From Dactylosporangium aurantiacum (lineage in GTDB: Bacteria > Actinomycetota > Actinomycetes > Mycobacteriales > Micromonosporaceae), in NCBI RefSeq assembly GCF_000716715.1, contig NZ_JNYJ01000045.1, positions 1-64,000 of the forward strand: a stretch of 64,000 nucleotides of DNA, in the 5' to 3' direction. The notes beneath the pieces are model-generated. The model saw only the letters and a program-made list of their open reading frames with translations. It searched no databases and was not told the origin of the DNA. Shown in pieces: positions 17,998 through 25,894 of this stretch. Position numbers and translations under genes: made by a program. Every line of letters starts with the position of its first letter. Position 1 is the first letter of the stretch.

Positions 17998-18579
17998 TCA
18001 GCGGGTGCTGGCCGACCAGTCGCTGAAGCCGGTCCAGGCGTTGTCGGGGTCCTGGTAGTGGTAGTAGTCGTGCGCGGCGTCCCGGCCGAGCAGCACGAAC
18101 GCTGCGATCAGCGCGGCCAGCACGCCGGTGACCGCGGTCGAGGACAGCACGCTGAACCACAGCGGCAGCACCTGGTAGAGGTGGGCCTCCTCGGCCGCGC
18201 CGTAGGCGAGCAGCGCGTTGTCGGGGTTGACGACCACGCCGAGCAGCAGCACCACCCCGGTGAGCAGGGCCGCGGACCCGACGAGCAGCCGGGTGCCGAT
18301 GTGCCGGCGCGGGACGGCCGTCGCGACCCCGACCAGCAGCACGGCCATCCCGGCGCTCAGCACGACGGTGAGCGCCAGCCGGATGTGCATGCTGTCGATC
18401 TGCTCCTGCTCGCGGACGCTCCACGGCCCGTGCGCCGCGTAGGCCCCGCCGAACCGGGCGAGCAGCACCGCCGCGGCGAGCGTCTGCGCGGCGAGCAGGG
18501 CGATCGCGGCCACGACCAGCCAGAACGCCCGCCGCACCGGGGCGGCGGGGCGGCGGCGCGAGACGCGGTCGGCGGCCAT
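17998..18579 (-). CDS. Four-TM membrane protein, paralogue A
   Basis: 193 aa, four hydrophobic helices and a conserved C-terminal YYHYQDPDNAWTGF...W motif. Together with the next two genes it forms a tandem family sharing APVRRAFWL near the N-terminus, a middle HGPWSV..EQ..DS segment (paralogues A and C), and an aromatic C-terminal motif. Start ATG at 18579 has TATGCT exactly 7 nt upstream, as in the other two paralogues, which argues for leaderless mRNA. Function unknown. Confidence 0.7.
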   Translation of the reverse strand: MAADRVSRRRPAAPVRRAFWLVVAAIALLAAQTLAAAVLLARFGGAYAAHGPWSVREQEQIDSMHIRLALTVVLSAGMAVLLVGVATAVPRRHIGTRLLVGSAALLTGVVLLLGVVVNPDNALLAYGAAEEAHLYQVLPLWFSVLSSTAVTGVLAALIAAFVLLGRDAAHDYYHYQDPDNAWTGFSDWSASTR

Positions 18580-18612
18580 CCCGTTCAGCATAAGCGGCGC
18601 CGGGGTGAGCGC

Positions 18613-19206
18613 TCATCGGCCGCGGCGCAGGAGTTCCAGCCAGGACCCGTAGCCACCCCACCGGGCGCCCGGGTCGTAGTCCTGGTAGTACCCGGCCGCC
18701 GCCGGCCGGCCCATCCGGACGAACGCGATGCCGAACAGCGCCACCACCCCGAACACCGCGACGGCGGACAGCGTCTGGAACCAGGCCGGGATCAGCGTCT
18801 CGAGCCAGGCGAGGGAGGCGGCGTCATCCGGGGTGACCGCGTTCTCGGGGCTGAACACCACGCCTAGGACGAGCGCGACACCGGTGAGGAGGGCCAGGGC
18901 TCCGACGAGGGTGCGGCTGGTGTCGGCGCGCCGGGCGACGGCGGCCGCGGCGAGGCCGAGCATGACCGTCAGGAGGGTGCCGACCAGCACGGCCACGGTG
19001 AGCCGCAGCTCGATGCTCGCGGCGACCTCGTCGCCGACGTCGAACGGGTTCGACGGCTTGATGGCCTGGTAGGTGGCGTCGAAGCCGGCCAGGAGCGTCG
19101 CGCCGGCGACGGTCTTGGCGAGGACGAGCAGACACGCGACGGCGGCCAGCCAGAACGCCTGGCGGACGGCGGCGGGTGGCGGGTCGAGCCGCGTGACGTC
19201 GTTCAT
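18613..19206 (-). CDS. Four-TM membrane protein, paralogue B
   Basis: 197 aa. Four helices, N-terminal AAVRQAFWL and C-terminal GYYQDYDPGARWGGYGSW match the tandem family. The extracytoplasmic loop after helix 1 differs from paralogues A and C. ATG at 19206 lies 7 nt after TATCCT (leaderless pattern); an upstream ATG 18 nt out is less likely. Function unknown. Confidence 0.7.
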   Translation of the reverse strand: MNDVTRLDPPPAAVRQAFWLAAVACLLVLAKTVAGATLLAGFDATYQAIKPSNPFDVGDEVAASIELRLTVAVLVGTLLTVMLGLAAAAVARRADTSRTLVGALALLTGVALVLGVVFSPENAVTPDDAASLAWLETLIPAWFQTLSAVAVFGVVALFGIAFVRMGRPAAAGYYQDYDPGARWGGYGSWLELLRRGR

Positions 19207-19262
19207 CGCCGTGAGGATAGGCACCGCAGCCGGGCCGGGTGGGCCCGGTCACCGAACCGTGA

Positions 19263-19835
19263 TCATCGGTTGACGATGTCGTCCCAGGAGGTGAACCCGC
19301 GCCAGCCGGCGGGCTGGCGCTGGTGCTGGTAGTACTCGACGGCGGGGTCGCGGCCCATCCGCAGCAGCGCGGCGCCGAGCAGCACGACGACGCCGGTGAC
19401 GACGCTCGACGACAGCGCCGCGAACCACACGGGCAGCAGCCGCTCGAGGTCGGCGAGCTCCGCGGCGCCGGCGGCGAGGACCGCGTTGTCGGCGGCGAGG
19501 GTGACGCCGAGCAGCAGCGCGGTCGCGGCGAACCCGGCGGCGCCGGCGACGGCGGTGCGGGTCCGGGTGGTGCGGCGCGGGACGGCGAGCGCCGCGCCGG
19601 CGAGCAGCAGGGCGATCCCGGCGCCGAGGACCGCGGCGATGGCCAGCCGGGCGTGGACGCTGTCGACCTGGGCCTGCTCGGCGACTGACCACGGCCCGTG
19701 CGCCCGGTGGACGGCGCCGAACCGGACGAGCAGGACCACGGCCGCGACCGCCTGCGTCGCGGCCAGCGCGAGTGCGCCGATGACCAGCCAGTACGCTTGC
19801 CGCACCGGCGCGCAGGGGCGCTTGCCGTCCGTCAT
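19263..19835 (-). CDS. Four-TM membrane protein, paralogue C
   Basis: 190 aa. Closest to paralogue A: APVRQAYWL, then HRAHGPWSVAEQAQVDSVHARLA, then a C-terminal EYYQHQRQPAGWRGFTSW. ATG at 19835 is 7 nt after TACATT. Each of the three paralogues has its own predicted -10, so they look like separately transcribed duplicates rather than one operon. Divergent from the FKBP gene. Function unknown. Confidence 0.7.
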   Translation of the reverse strand: MTDGKRPCAPVRQAYWLVIGALALAATQAVAAVVLLVRFGAVHRAHGPWSVAEQAQVDSVHARLAIAAVLGAGIALLLAGAALAVPRRTTRTRTAVAGAAGFAATALLLGVTLAADNAVLAAGAAELADLERLLPVWFAALSSSVVTGVVVLLGAALLRMGRDPAVEYYQHQRQPAGWRGFTSWDDIVNR

Positions 19836-19972
19836 CGACTTCAATGTACGACGCGCCCGCCGCCTCATCCAAGGGCTGTTTGCGGGGTGGTCGCGCGCCA
19901 CGCGTCGGGGCGTACGGCAGGATGGACGCGACACGTCCGTTCAGCAGGTCCCATCCGCCGAGGAGTTTTCGC

Positions 19973-20350
19973 ATGGCGCTCAGCAAGCCCGACGTCACCC
20001 TGCCCGACGGCCCGCCGCCGGCCGACCTCGTGATCGAGGACATCACCGTCGGTGACGGCGCCGAGGCGCGCCCCGGTCAGCAGGTCAGCGTCCACTACGT
20101 GGGTGTGTCGCTGTCGACGGGCAAGGAGTTCGACGCCTCGTGGAACCGTGGCGGCACCTTCGACTTCGGTCTCGGCCAGGGCCAGGTCATCGCCGGCTGG
20201 GACCAGGGCGTGGCGGGCATGAAGGTCGGCGGCCGGCGCAAGCTGGTCATCCCGCCGCACCTGGGCTACGGCAGCCGGGGCGCCGGCGGCGGGCTCATCA
20301 AGCCCAACGAGACCCTCGTCTTCGTGGTGGACCTGCTCGGCACCCGGTAG
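19973..20350 (+). CDS. FKBP-type peptidyl-prolyl cis-trans isomerase
   Basis: 125 aa, single FKBP domain with no signal peptide, so cytosolic. Seen: VSVHYVGVSLSTGKEFDASWNRG, the active-site VIAGWDQGVAGMKVGGRRKLVIPPHLGYG, and the end ETLVFVVDLLG. It catalyses prolyl isomerisation during folding and would bind FK506-like macrolides. Start ATG 19973 has GAGGAG at 19960-19965. A hairpin terminator follows at 20360-20400. Confidence 0.93.
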   Translation: MALSKPDVTLPDGPPPADLVIEDITVGDGAEARPGQQVSVHYVGVSLSTGKEFDASWNRGGTFDFGLGQGQVIAGWDQGVAGMKVGGRRKLVIPPHLGYGSRGAGGGLIKPNETLVFVVDLLGTR

Positions 20351-20359
20351 ACCCGTTCA

Positions 20360-20400
20360 CCGTCCACGGGGCCGGTATTCCCTACCGGACCCATGGACGG
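20360..20400 (+). terminator. Two-step hairpin terminator after FKBP gene
   Basis: Outer arms CCGTCCA (20360-20366) and TGGACGG (20394-20400); inner arms CCGGTA and TACCGG around loop TTCCC (20378-20382). Located 10 bp after the stop. Confidence 0.75.
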
Positions 20401-20519
20401 CAATGCGGTAATTCACAGCTGACACGCAGCCCACCTCGGACATCGAGATGGGATGCTGGACCATCGGCGTCGGCCGGCACTCTTTTTCACATGTCACAAC
20501 GCCATAAAGGGGTGTGCAG

Positions 20520-21164
20520 ATGACAATGCAGTCGGCGGCACCGCGCGCGAAGCGGATCCTCATGATCGGCGCACCCGGTGCCGGCAAGGGCACCCAGGCG
20601 CAGCTCATCGCGCAGCAGTTCGGCATCACCCACATCGCCAGCGGCGACCTGCTGCGCAGGAACATCGCCGAGGGCACGACGATCGGCCGCACGGTCGAGC
20701 AGCTGGTCAACAAGGGTGAGCTGGTCCCCGACGCGATCATCATGGACATGCTCCGCAAGCCGGTCCTCGCGGCGAACGCCGCCGGCGGCTACGTGCTGGA
20801 CGGCTTCCCCCGCACGGTCGAGCAGGCCGAAGCGGCCTACCGCACCGCCGGGAACCTCGGCGTCGGCGTGCAGATCGCGGTCCACCTGGACGTACCGGAG
20901 GACGAGCTGATCCGCCGCATGCTGGCGCGGGCCCGCGGCGCCGACGACACCGTCGACGTGATCAAGCACCGGATCAAGGTGTACGAGGAGAAGACCCGCC
21001 CGCTGCTGGAGTACTACCAGCAGCGGGAGCTGCTCATCCAGGTCAACGGCGCCCGGCCGGTCGGCGAGGTGACCTGGTCGATCGTGGTGCAGCTGCAGCG
21101 CGCGTTCAAGCAGCGCCCGGCCGCGGCCCGCACCGCCACCGCGCCGGACCGCGCGGTCGCCTGA
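20520..21164 (+). CDS. adk: Adenylate kinase (short-LID type)
   Basis: 214 aa. P-loop GAPGAGKGT at 17-25, NMP-binding SGDLLRRNIAEGT, GFPRTVEQAE, and a short LID region (RARGADDTVDVIKHRI). It converts ATP + AMP to 2 ADP. It is not next to secY or ribosomal genes, the usual place for the housekeeping adk, so this may be a second copy; the window cannot settle that. ATG 20520 chosen because GGGGTG lies 6 nt upstream. Ends in a strong bidirectional terminator shared with pgm. Confidence 0.88.
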   Translation: MTMQSAAPRAKRILMIGAPGAGKGTQAQLIAQQFGITHIASGDLLRRNIAEGTTIGRTVEQLVNKGELVPDAIIMDMLRKPVLAANAAGGYVLDGFPRTVEQAEAAYRTAGNLGVGVQIAVHLDVPEDELIRRMLARARGADDTVDVIKHRIKVYEEKTRPLLEYYQQRELLIQVNGARPVGEVTWSIVVQLQRAFKQRPAAARTATAPDRAVA

Positions 21165-21187
21165 CCACCCTGCCCGACAGCTGCCAC

Positions 21188-21224
21188 GACGAAGGCCCGG
21201 CCGGGTTCCGGCCGGGCCTTCGTC
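21188..21224. terminator. Bidirectional terminator, perfect 17-bp stem
   Basis: GACGAAGGCCCGGCCGG (21188-21204), loop GTT, perfect complement 21208-21224, between the convergent adk and pgm genes. Confidence 0.93.
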
Positions 21225-21230
21225 GTCCGC

Positions 21231-22862
21231 TCAGCCGGCCAGCGCCGCCGAGACCACGCCGCGCGCTTCCTGCTGGATGCGCTCGAGGTGCTCCGGGCCC
21301 TGGAACGACTCGGCGTAGACCTTGTACACGTCCTCGGTGCCGGACGGCCGGGCGGCGAACCAGCCCGACGCGGTGACCACCTTCAGCCCGCCGATGGCGG
21401 CGCCGTTGCCCGGGGCCGCGGTGAGCTTCGCGGTGATCGGCTCGCCGGCCAGCTCGGTGGCGGTCACCTGCTCCGGCGAGAGCTTGCCCAGCACCGCCTT
21501 CTCCTCGCGGGTCGAGGCGACGTCGACGCGCGCGTACGCCGGGGCGCCGTGCCGGGCGACCAGGTCGGCGTAGTGCTCGCTGGGTGAGCGGCCGGTCGTG
21601 GCGATGATCTCCGCGGCCAGCAGGCACAGCAGCAGGCCGTCCTTGTCCGTGGTCCACACCTTGCCGTCGCGGCGCAGGAACGACGCGCCGGCGCTCTCCT
21701 CGCCGCCGAAGCCGACCGAGCCGTCCAGCAGGCCGGGCACGAACCACTTGAAGCCGACCGGGACCTCGACGAGGGTGCGGCCGAGGTCGGCGGCGACCCG
21801 GTCGATCATCGACGAGGAGACCAGCGTCTTGCCGATCGCGGCGCCCTGCGGCCAGCCGTCGCGGGCCGTGAACAGGTACTGGATCGCCACGGCCAGGAAG
21901 TGGTTGGGGTTCATCAGCCCGGCGTCGGGGGTGACGATGCCGTGCCGGTCGGCGTCGGCGTCGTTGCCCGTCGCCACCTGGTAGTCGCCGCGCTTGCCGA
22001 TGAGCGACGCCATCGCGTTCGGCGACGAGCAGTCCATGCGGATCTTGCCGTCCCAGTCGAGGGTCATGAACCCGAACGTCGGGTCGACGTCGGGGTTGAC
22101 CACCGCCAGGTCCAGGCGGTGCCGCTCGGCGATGGCGCCCCAGTAGGCGACGCTGGCACCGCCGAGCGGGTCGGCGCCGATGCGGACCCCGGCGGCGGCG
22201 ATGGCGGGCAGGTCGATCGCGGACGGCAGGTCGTCGACGTAGGCGGCGAGGAAGTCGTAGCGGCCCGTGGTGTCGGCCGTGCGGGCCCGCGCGTACGGGA
22301 TGCGGCGGACCTCCTTGAGCCCGCCGGCCAGCAGCGCGTTGGCGCGGTCCTGGATCCACTTCGTCACGTCGGTGTCGGCGGGCCCGCCGTGCGGCGGGTT
22401 GTACTTGAAGCCGCCGTCCTCCGGCGGGTTGTGCGACGGGGTGACCACGACCCCGTCGGCGCCGAGGTGCCGGTGGGTGAGGATGGCGTGGGACAGCGCC
22501 GGGGTCGGCGTGTAGCCGTCGCGGCTGTCGATGAGCACCTGGACGCCGTTGGCGGCGAACACCTCCAGGGCGCTGACCGTCGCCGGTTCCGACAGGGCGT
22601 GGGTGTCCCTGCCGACGAAGAGCGGTCCGGTGTACCCCTGCCGCGCCCGGTACTCGCAGATGGCCTGGCTCACCGCGACGATGTGGTCCTCGTTGAACGA
22701 GCGGCGCAGGCTGGACCCGCGGTGCCCGGACGTGCCGAACGCGACCTGCTGGGCGGGGTCGCTCACGTCCGGGTGCTCGGCGTAGTAGCTGGTGATGAGT
22801 CGCGGGACATCGACGAGGTCGGCGCGCTGCGCCGGTTGCCCTGCACGGGGATGGACGGACAT
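21231..22862 (-). CDS. pgm: Phosphoglucomutase (alpha-D-glucose-phosphate specific)
   Basis: 543 aa. Interconverts glucose-1-phosphate and glucose-6-phosphate, linking glycogen/trehalose and nucleotide-sugar synthesis with glycolysis. Seen: N-terminal [16 protein letters not shown] as in E. coli Pgm, FGTSGHRGS, catalytic Ser143 in [11 protein letters not shown], metal-binding DADADRHG, and phosphate-binding [11 protein letters not shown]. The start at 22862 (MSVHPRAG) matches the family; the frame is open for 21 more codons upstream. Divergent from the truncated haemoglobin gene. Confidence 0.95.
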   Translation of the reverse strand: MSVHPRAGQPAQRADLVDVPRLITSYYAEHPDVSDPAQQVAFGTSGHRGSSLRRSFNEDHIVAVSQAICEYRARQGYTGPLFVGRDTHALSEPATVSALEVFAANGVQVLIDSRDGYTPTPALSHAILTHRHLGADGVVVTPSHNPPEDGGFKYNPPHGGPADTDVTKWIQDRANALLAGGLKEVRRIPYARARTADTTGRYDFLAAYVDDLPSAIDLPAIAAAGVRIGADPLGGASVAYWGAIAERHRLDLAVVNPDVDPTFGFMTLDWDGKIRMDCSSPNAMASLIGKRGDYQVATGNDADADRHGIVTPDAGLMNPNHFLAVAIQYLFTARDGWPQGAAIGKTLVSSSMIDRVAADLGRTLVEVPVGFKWFVPGLLDGSVGFGGEESAGASFLRRDGKVWTTDKDGLLLCLLAAEIIATTGRSPSEHYADLVARHGAPAYARVDVASTREEKAVLGKLSPEQVTATELAGEPITAKLTAAPGNGAAIGGLKVVTASGWFAARPSGTEDVYKVYAESFQGPEHLERIQQEARGVVSAALAG

Positions 22863-22975
22863 ACCGCATACGTTGCCATGTCCGCGTGGGCGCTGCGACA
22901 CGACTGTCGTCATCACCGGAAACAATCCGCCATTACACTGCCGCGCGTCGATGTCCCCCTCACCCCAGCGAGGCG

Positions 22976-23341
22976 ATGATGACCACCGCGGTGTCCATGT
23001 ACTCCCGGGTCGGTGGCGGCCCGGCCATCAAGCTCGTGGTCGACCAGCTGTACACCTGGATCCTGCTCGACGAGGAACTGTCGCCGTACTTCGCCACGGT
23101 CACCGTCGAGTCGCTGAAGCGGCACATGGCCGCGCTGCTGGCGCAGGTGCTGGGCGGCCCCCAGGAGTACACCGGCCGGGAGCTCGGCGAGTCGCACCGC
23201 GGCCTCGGCATCACCGACGCCCACTACACCCGCGTGGTCGACCTGGCCCTCGCCGCGCTGTTCCTGGCGCACGCGCCGCGCGACGTGATCGCCGCCGTCG
23301 AGGACACCCTCGCCGCCGTCCGGGCCGACATCGTCGCCTGA
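22976..23341 (+). CDS. Group I truncated haemoglobin
   Basis: 121 aa two-over-two globin. Seen: [20 protein letters not shown] near the N-terminus, the [12 protein letters not shown] segment, and the proximal haem-ligand His in ESHRGLGIT. Group I (GlbN) proteins bind O2 and detoxify NO. Start ATG 22976 (a second ATG follows directly); an upstream AGG is the only Shine-Dalgarno hint. The DinB gene follows 42 bp downstream. Confidence 0.92.
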   Translation: MMTTAVSMYSRVGGGPAIKLVVDQLYTWILLDEELSPYFATVTVESLKRHMAALLAQVLGGPQEYTGRELGESHRGLGITDAHYTRVVDLALAALFLAHAPRDVIAAVEDTLAAVRADIVA

Positions 23342-23383
23342 GGCGCCGCACCGCGGTCCGGCGGCGCGTGGCATGATCCACAC

Positions 23384-23899
23384 ATGACGTGGATCGCGCC
23401 GGCGGCGCCACCGTTCGGAGGTTCGCTGGTCGCCGACGAGCGGACCCTGCTGGCCGGGTTCCTCGACTGGCAGCGGGCCGTGCTCGTCGGCAAGTGCACC
23501 GGCCTGACCGGCGAGCAGCTCGCCCTGCGGGCCTGTCCCCCGTCGACGCTGTCGCTGCTGGGTCTGCTGCGGCACGTCACCGACGTGGAGCGGGAGTGGT
23601 TCCACCACCGCTTCCGCGGCACGGCGGTGCCGTGGCTGTACCGGCGGGACGACGCGAAGGACGCCGCCTTCGACGAGGCCGACCCGGCCACCGCGGAGGC
23701 CGACCATGCCGCGCTGCTGGCGCAGTGGCAGTCCTCACGGCTCGTGGTCGCCGCCGCGCAGCTGGACGACGCGTTCGACGACCCCCAGCGGGGGCCGATG
23801 TCGCTGCGGGCCGTCCACCTGCACCTCATCCAGGAGTACGCCCGGCACAACGGCCACGCCGACCTGCTTCGGCAGGCCATCGACGGGCAGACCGGCTGA
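23384..23899 (+). CDS. DinB/DUF664 family protein
   Basis: 171 aa four-helix bundle of the DinB superfamily. The metal-binding His residues appear in GLLRHVTDVEREWF and in EYARHNGHADLLRQ. Actinomycete members include mycothiol-dependent or thiol transferases; the specific substrate is unknown. CATGAT lies 6 nt before the ATG, a weak leaderless -10. The last ~165 bp are also coding on the opposite strand, as the C-terminal extension of the acyltransferase. Confidence 0.88.
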   Translation: MTWIAPAAPPFGGSLVADERTLLAGFLDWQRAVLVGKCTGLTGEQLALRACPPSTLSLLGLLRHVTDVEREWFHHRFRGTAVPWLYRRDDAKDAAFDEADPATAEADHAALLAQWQSSRLVVAAAQLDDAFDDPQRGPMSLRAVHLHLIQEYARHNGHADLLRQAIDGQTG

Positions 23900-24994
23900 G
23901 CCGGGCAGACCGGCCGAGCCCGGCGGGTCACCGGCGGGCCGGCGGCGCAGCGCCCGCAGGGCGGGCAGCTCGACGAGGTGGTAGACGGCCATCGCCGCCA
24001 GCAGGCTGATCGAGAACACCGAGACCGTGGTCAGCGCGGCGACCAGCGGGTCGGCGTGGTGCGGCAGCAGCCCGAGCCGTTCGTAGCTCAGGTACGTCAG
24101 GTAGTGCACGAGGTAGAAGGCGAAGGATACCTCGCCGAGGTAGCGCAGCAGCGGCCGGGTCCACACGGTCGGCACGCCGTCCAGGTCGGCCCGGGCGGCC
24201 GCGGCGACGACGAACGCGACCGGCACGAGGGTCAGGGCGTGCTGGTTGAGCGGGTAGGGCACCGTGAGCGCGGCGGCGGCGCCGGTGCCGACGAGGACGA
24301 ACGACCAGCGCAGGCCGGGGCCGCGCCACGCGCCGGCGCGCACGAGCAGCGCGAGCACGACACCGAGAGTGAACTCGGCCATGCGGACCGGCGGGAACAT
24401 GTACCCGAGCCACAGCGCCAGCGGCCGCCCGGCCAGGGTGAGCAGGACCCCGGTCGCCAGGACGGAACCGGTCAGGGCGGCGGCGACGGCCCACAGGCCG
24501 CCGGGGCGCAGCCGGTGCAGCGCCCGCAGCAGCAGCGGGAAGCACAGGTAGAAGAACGCCTCGCAGGACAGCGACCAGCTGACCGGGTTGAGGGCGCCGA
24601 ACACCGTCGCGTGCGGGAACCAGGTCTGGGTGAGGGTGAGGTGCGCCGCGAGCTGGACCGGGCCGGCGCCGCCCACGACGAGCAGGGCGGCGAGCGTGGT
24701 GACCAGCGTCGCCGGGTAGATCTTGCTGAACCGCCGCCACCAGAAGGCCCGGGCCGGCCCGGGACGGGCGGGGTCCCGCGTCGACCAGGTCAGCACGAAG
24801 CCGGACAGCACGAAGAAGAACGACACCCCGATCGCGCCGCCGTTGACCAGCAGGCCCCACACCACGGCCCGGACCGGTCGCGGCGCGACCAGATCCGGGT
24901 CGTAGAACAGCTCCAGGGTGTGCTGGCCGAACACGATGAGCGCCGCCGCCCAGCGCAGGCCGGTGAGGGCCGGCAGCCGGCTGTCACGGTTCAC
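23735..24994 (-). CDS. Acyltransferase 3 family membrane protein, overlaps DinB gene
   Basis: 419 aa with about ten transmembrane helices. Family signatures: RLPALTGLRWAAALIVFGQHT at the N-terminus and SFFFVLSGFVLTW. Such proteins O-acylate polysaccharides, peptidoglycan or antibiotics; substrate unknown. The family part ends near residue 365 (ELPALRALRRRPAG). No stop occurs there, and the frame continues 55 residues antisense through the 3' end of the DinB gene. Either the protein carries this unrelated tail or a stop has been lost. The 3' ends therefore overlap by 165 bp. Confidence 0.85.
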   Translation of the reverse strand: MNRDSRLPALTGLRWAAALIVFGQHTLELFYDPDLVAPRPVRAVVWGLLVNGGAIGVSFFFVLSGFVLTWSTRDPARPGPARAFWWRRFSKIYPATLVTTLAALLVVGGAGPVQLAAHLTLTQTWFPHATVFGALNPVSWSLSCEAFFYLCFPLLLRALHRLRPGGLWAVAAALTGSVLATGVLLTLAGRPLALWLGYMFPPVRMAEFTLGVVLALLVRAGAWRGPGLRWSFVLVGTGAAAALTVPYPLNQHALTLVPVAFVVAAAARADLDGVPTVWTRPLLRYLGEVSFAFYLVHYLTYLSYERLGLLPHHADPLVAALTTVSVFSISLLAAMAVYHLVELPALRALRRRPAGDPPGSAGLPGSAGLPVDGLPKQVGVAVVPGVLLDEVQVDGPQRHRPPLGVVERVVQLRGGDHEP

Positions 24995-25088
24995 GTCTGA
25001 TGTCTAGCCAGTCTTCCGGTGCGGCGCATGGCTCCCCGGGAAGAATTCACCCCGATGTGACCAGTGGTGACGTTGGGAATCCGGGTGG

Positions 25089-25544
25089 TTACCGGTTGTC
25101 GCGACGCTCACCACCGCGGGCGTCGCGCATCCCCAGCAGGCGCATCGTCAGCAGGCCCAACGCGATGACGACCAGACTGATGACGATGTTGTTGGCGATG
25201 GCGCCACCGCTCGGGCGCGCACCCTCGATCACCCATGGCGCGACGAACGTCCACACGCCGATCACCACCGGCACCCAGGTCAGGCCGTGCGTGCGGCCGT
25301 AGGCGACGGTGAACCCGGCGGCGAGCGCGACGACGACCGCCCCGCAGATGAAGTTGTTGACCGCGAGGTCGCTCTCGATGCCTGCGAACCCGATGATCCA
25401 CGGTGACAGCGCGAGGTAGAGCCCGGCGAGCATCAGCCCGCCGTCGGTGACGTGCGCGGTCGGCGTCTCCGCCGCGCGGTCGTAGCGGGCTCGCAGCTCG
25501 AGGATGTCCGGGTGCTGGTCGAGGTCCGCGATCGGACGGGTCAT
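25089..25544 (-). CDS. SPW-repeat membrane protein
   Basis: 151 aa, about four transmembrane helices with two copies of the SPW-type motif (ALSPWIIGFAG and FVAPWVIEG), the signature of the actinobacterial SPW family. Function unknown; these are commonly small stress-related membrane proteins. ATG 25544 has GGGGA about 6 nt upstream. The promoter region contains a GTGT-N16-GGGTTA arrangement resembling a stress sigma factor promoter. Confidence 0.85.
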   Translation of the reverse strand: MTRPIADLDQHPDILELRARYDRAAETPTAHVTDGGLMLAGLYLALSPWIIGFAGIESDLAVNNFICGAVVVALAAGFTVAYGRTHGLTWVPVVIGVWTFVAPWVIEGARPSGGAIANNIVISLVVIALGLLTMRLLGMRDARGGERRDNR

Positions 25545-25580
25545 GACGATCCCCTTTCCCTTCGTCGGAGAAAGATCCTC

Positions 25581-25606
25581 TAACCCGTATGACGGAGAAC
25601 TAACAC
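25581..25606 (-). promoter_or_regulatory. Candidate stress-sigma (SigB/H-type) promoter for SPW gene
   Basis: On the minus strand GTGT (25606-25603), 16 nt, then GGGTTA (25586-25581), about 36 bp before the ATG. It approximates the Streptomyces SigB-type GNNT-N14-16-GGGTAY pattern, with a mismatch at the end of the -10. Confidence 0.35.
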
Positions 25607-25742
25607 AAAACGGGTGGGCGCGGCGGCGGCGCTGCAGACGCCGTCCGCCGCACCCTTGGTTCGCGATGGGAGCCGCGAAAAGGGTGGGCATCACCTCCAG
25701 GTGGATCGATAGCCGTCGCGACCATAGGTCAAATTCGGGCGC

Positions 25743-25771
25743 TTGTCCCGGGAGCGCTCCCATGCCAGAAT
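25743..25771 (+). promoter_or_regulatory. Promoter with CebR-type operator in the spacer
   Basis: CGGGAGCGCTCCCA at 25749-25762 differs in one base from TGGGAGCGCTCCCA, the operator of the cellobiose/cellotriose-responsive LacI repressor CebR. It fills the spacer between a possible -35 TTGTCC (25743-25748) and -10 CAGAAT (25766-25771), 17 bp apart. Two TGGGAGC half-sites flank it (25667-25673 and 25789-25795). Position and sequence predict repression of the cellulase gene until cello-oligosaccharides are present. No cebR gene is in the window. Confidence 0.8.
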
Positions 25772-25894
25772 CAGCGCCACCTCGCGTCTGGGAGCCGACG
25801 GGGCACACGCAGCGACTGGCTTGAGCACCAACGCCGTCGCGCTGTGGCGTGCCCTTTCCCCGCCCAGAAACTTTCACGAGGAGCACCCCACACC

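Noticed and set aside
20520..21164. Misplaced adenylate kinase as a sign of gene transfer
   Set aside because: Composition matches its neighbours and second adk copies are not unusual in actinomycetes; without the rest of the genome nothing can be concluded.
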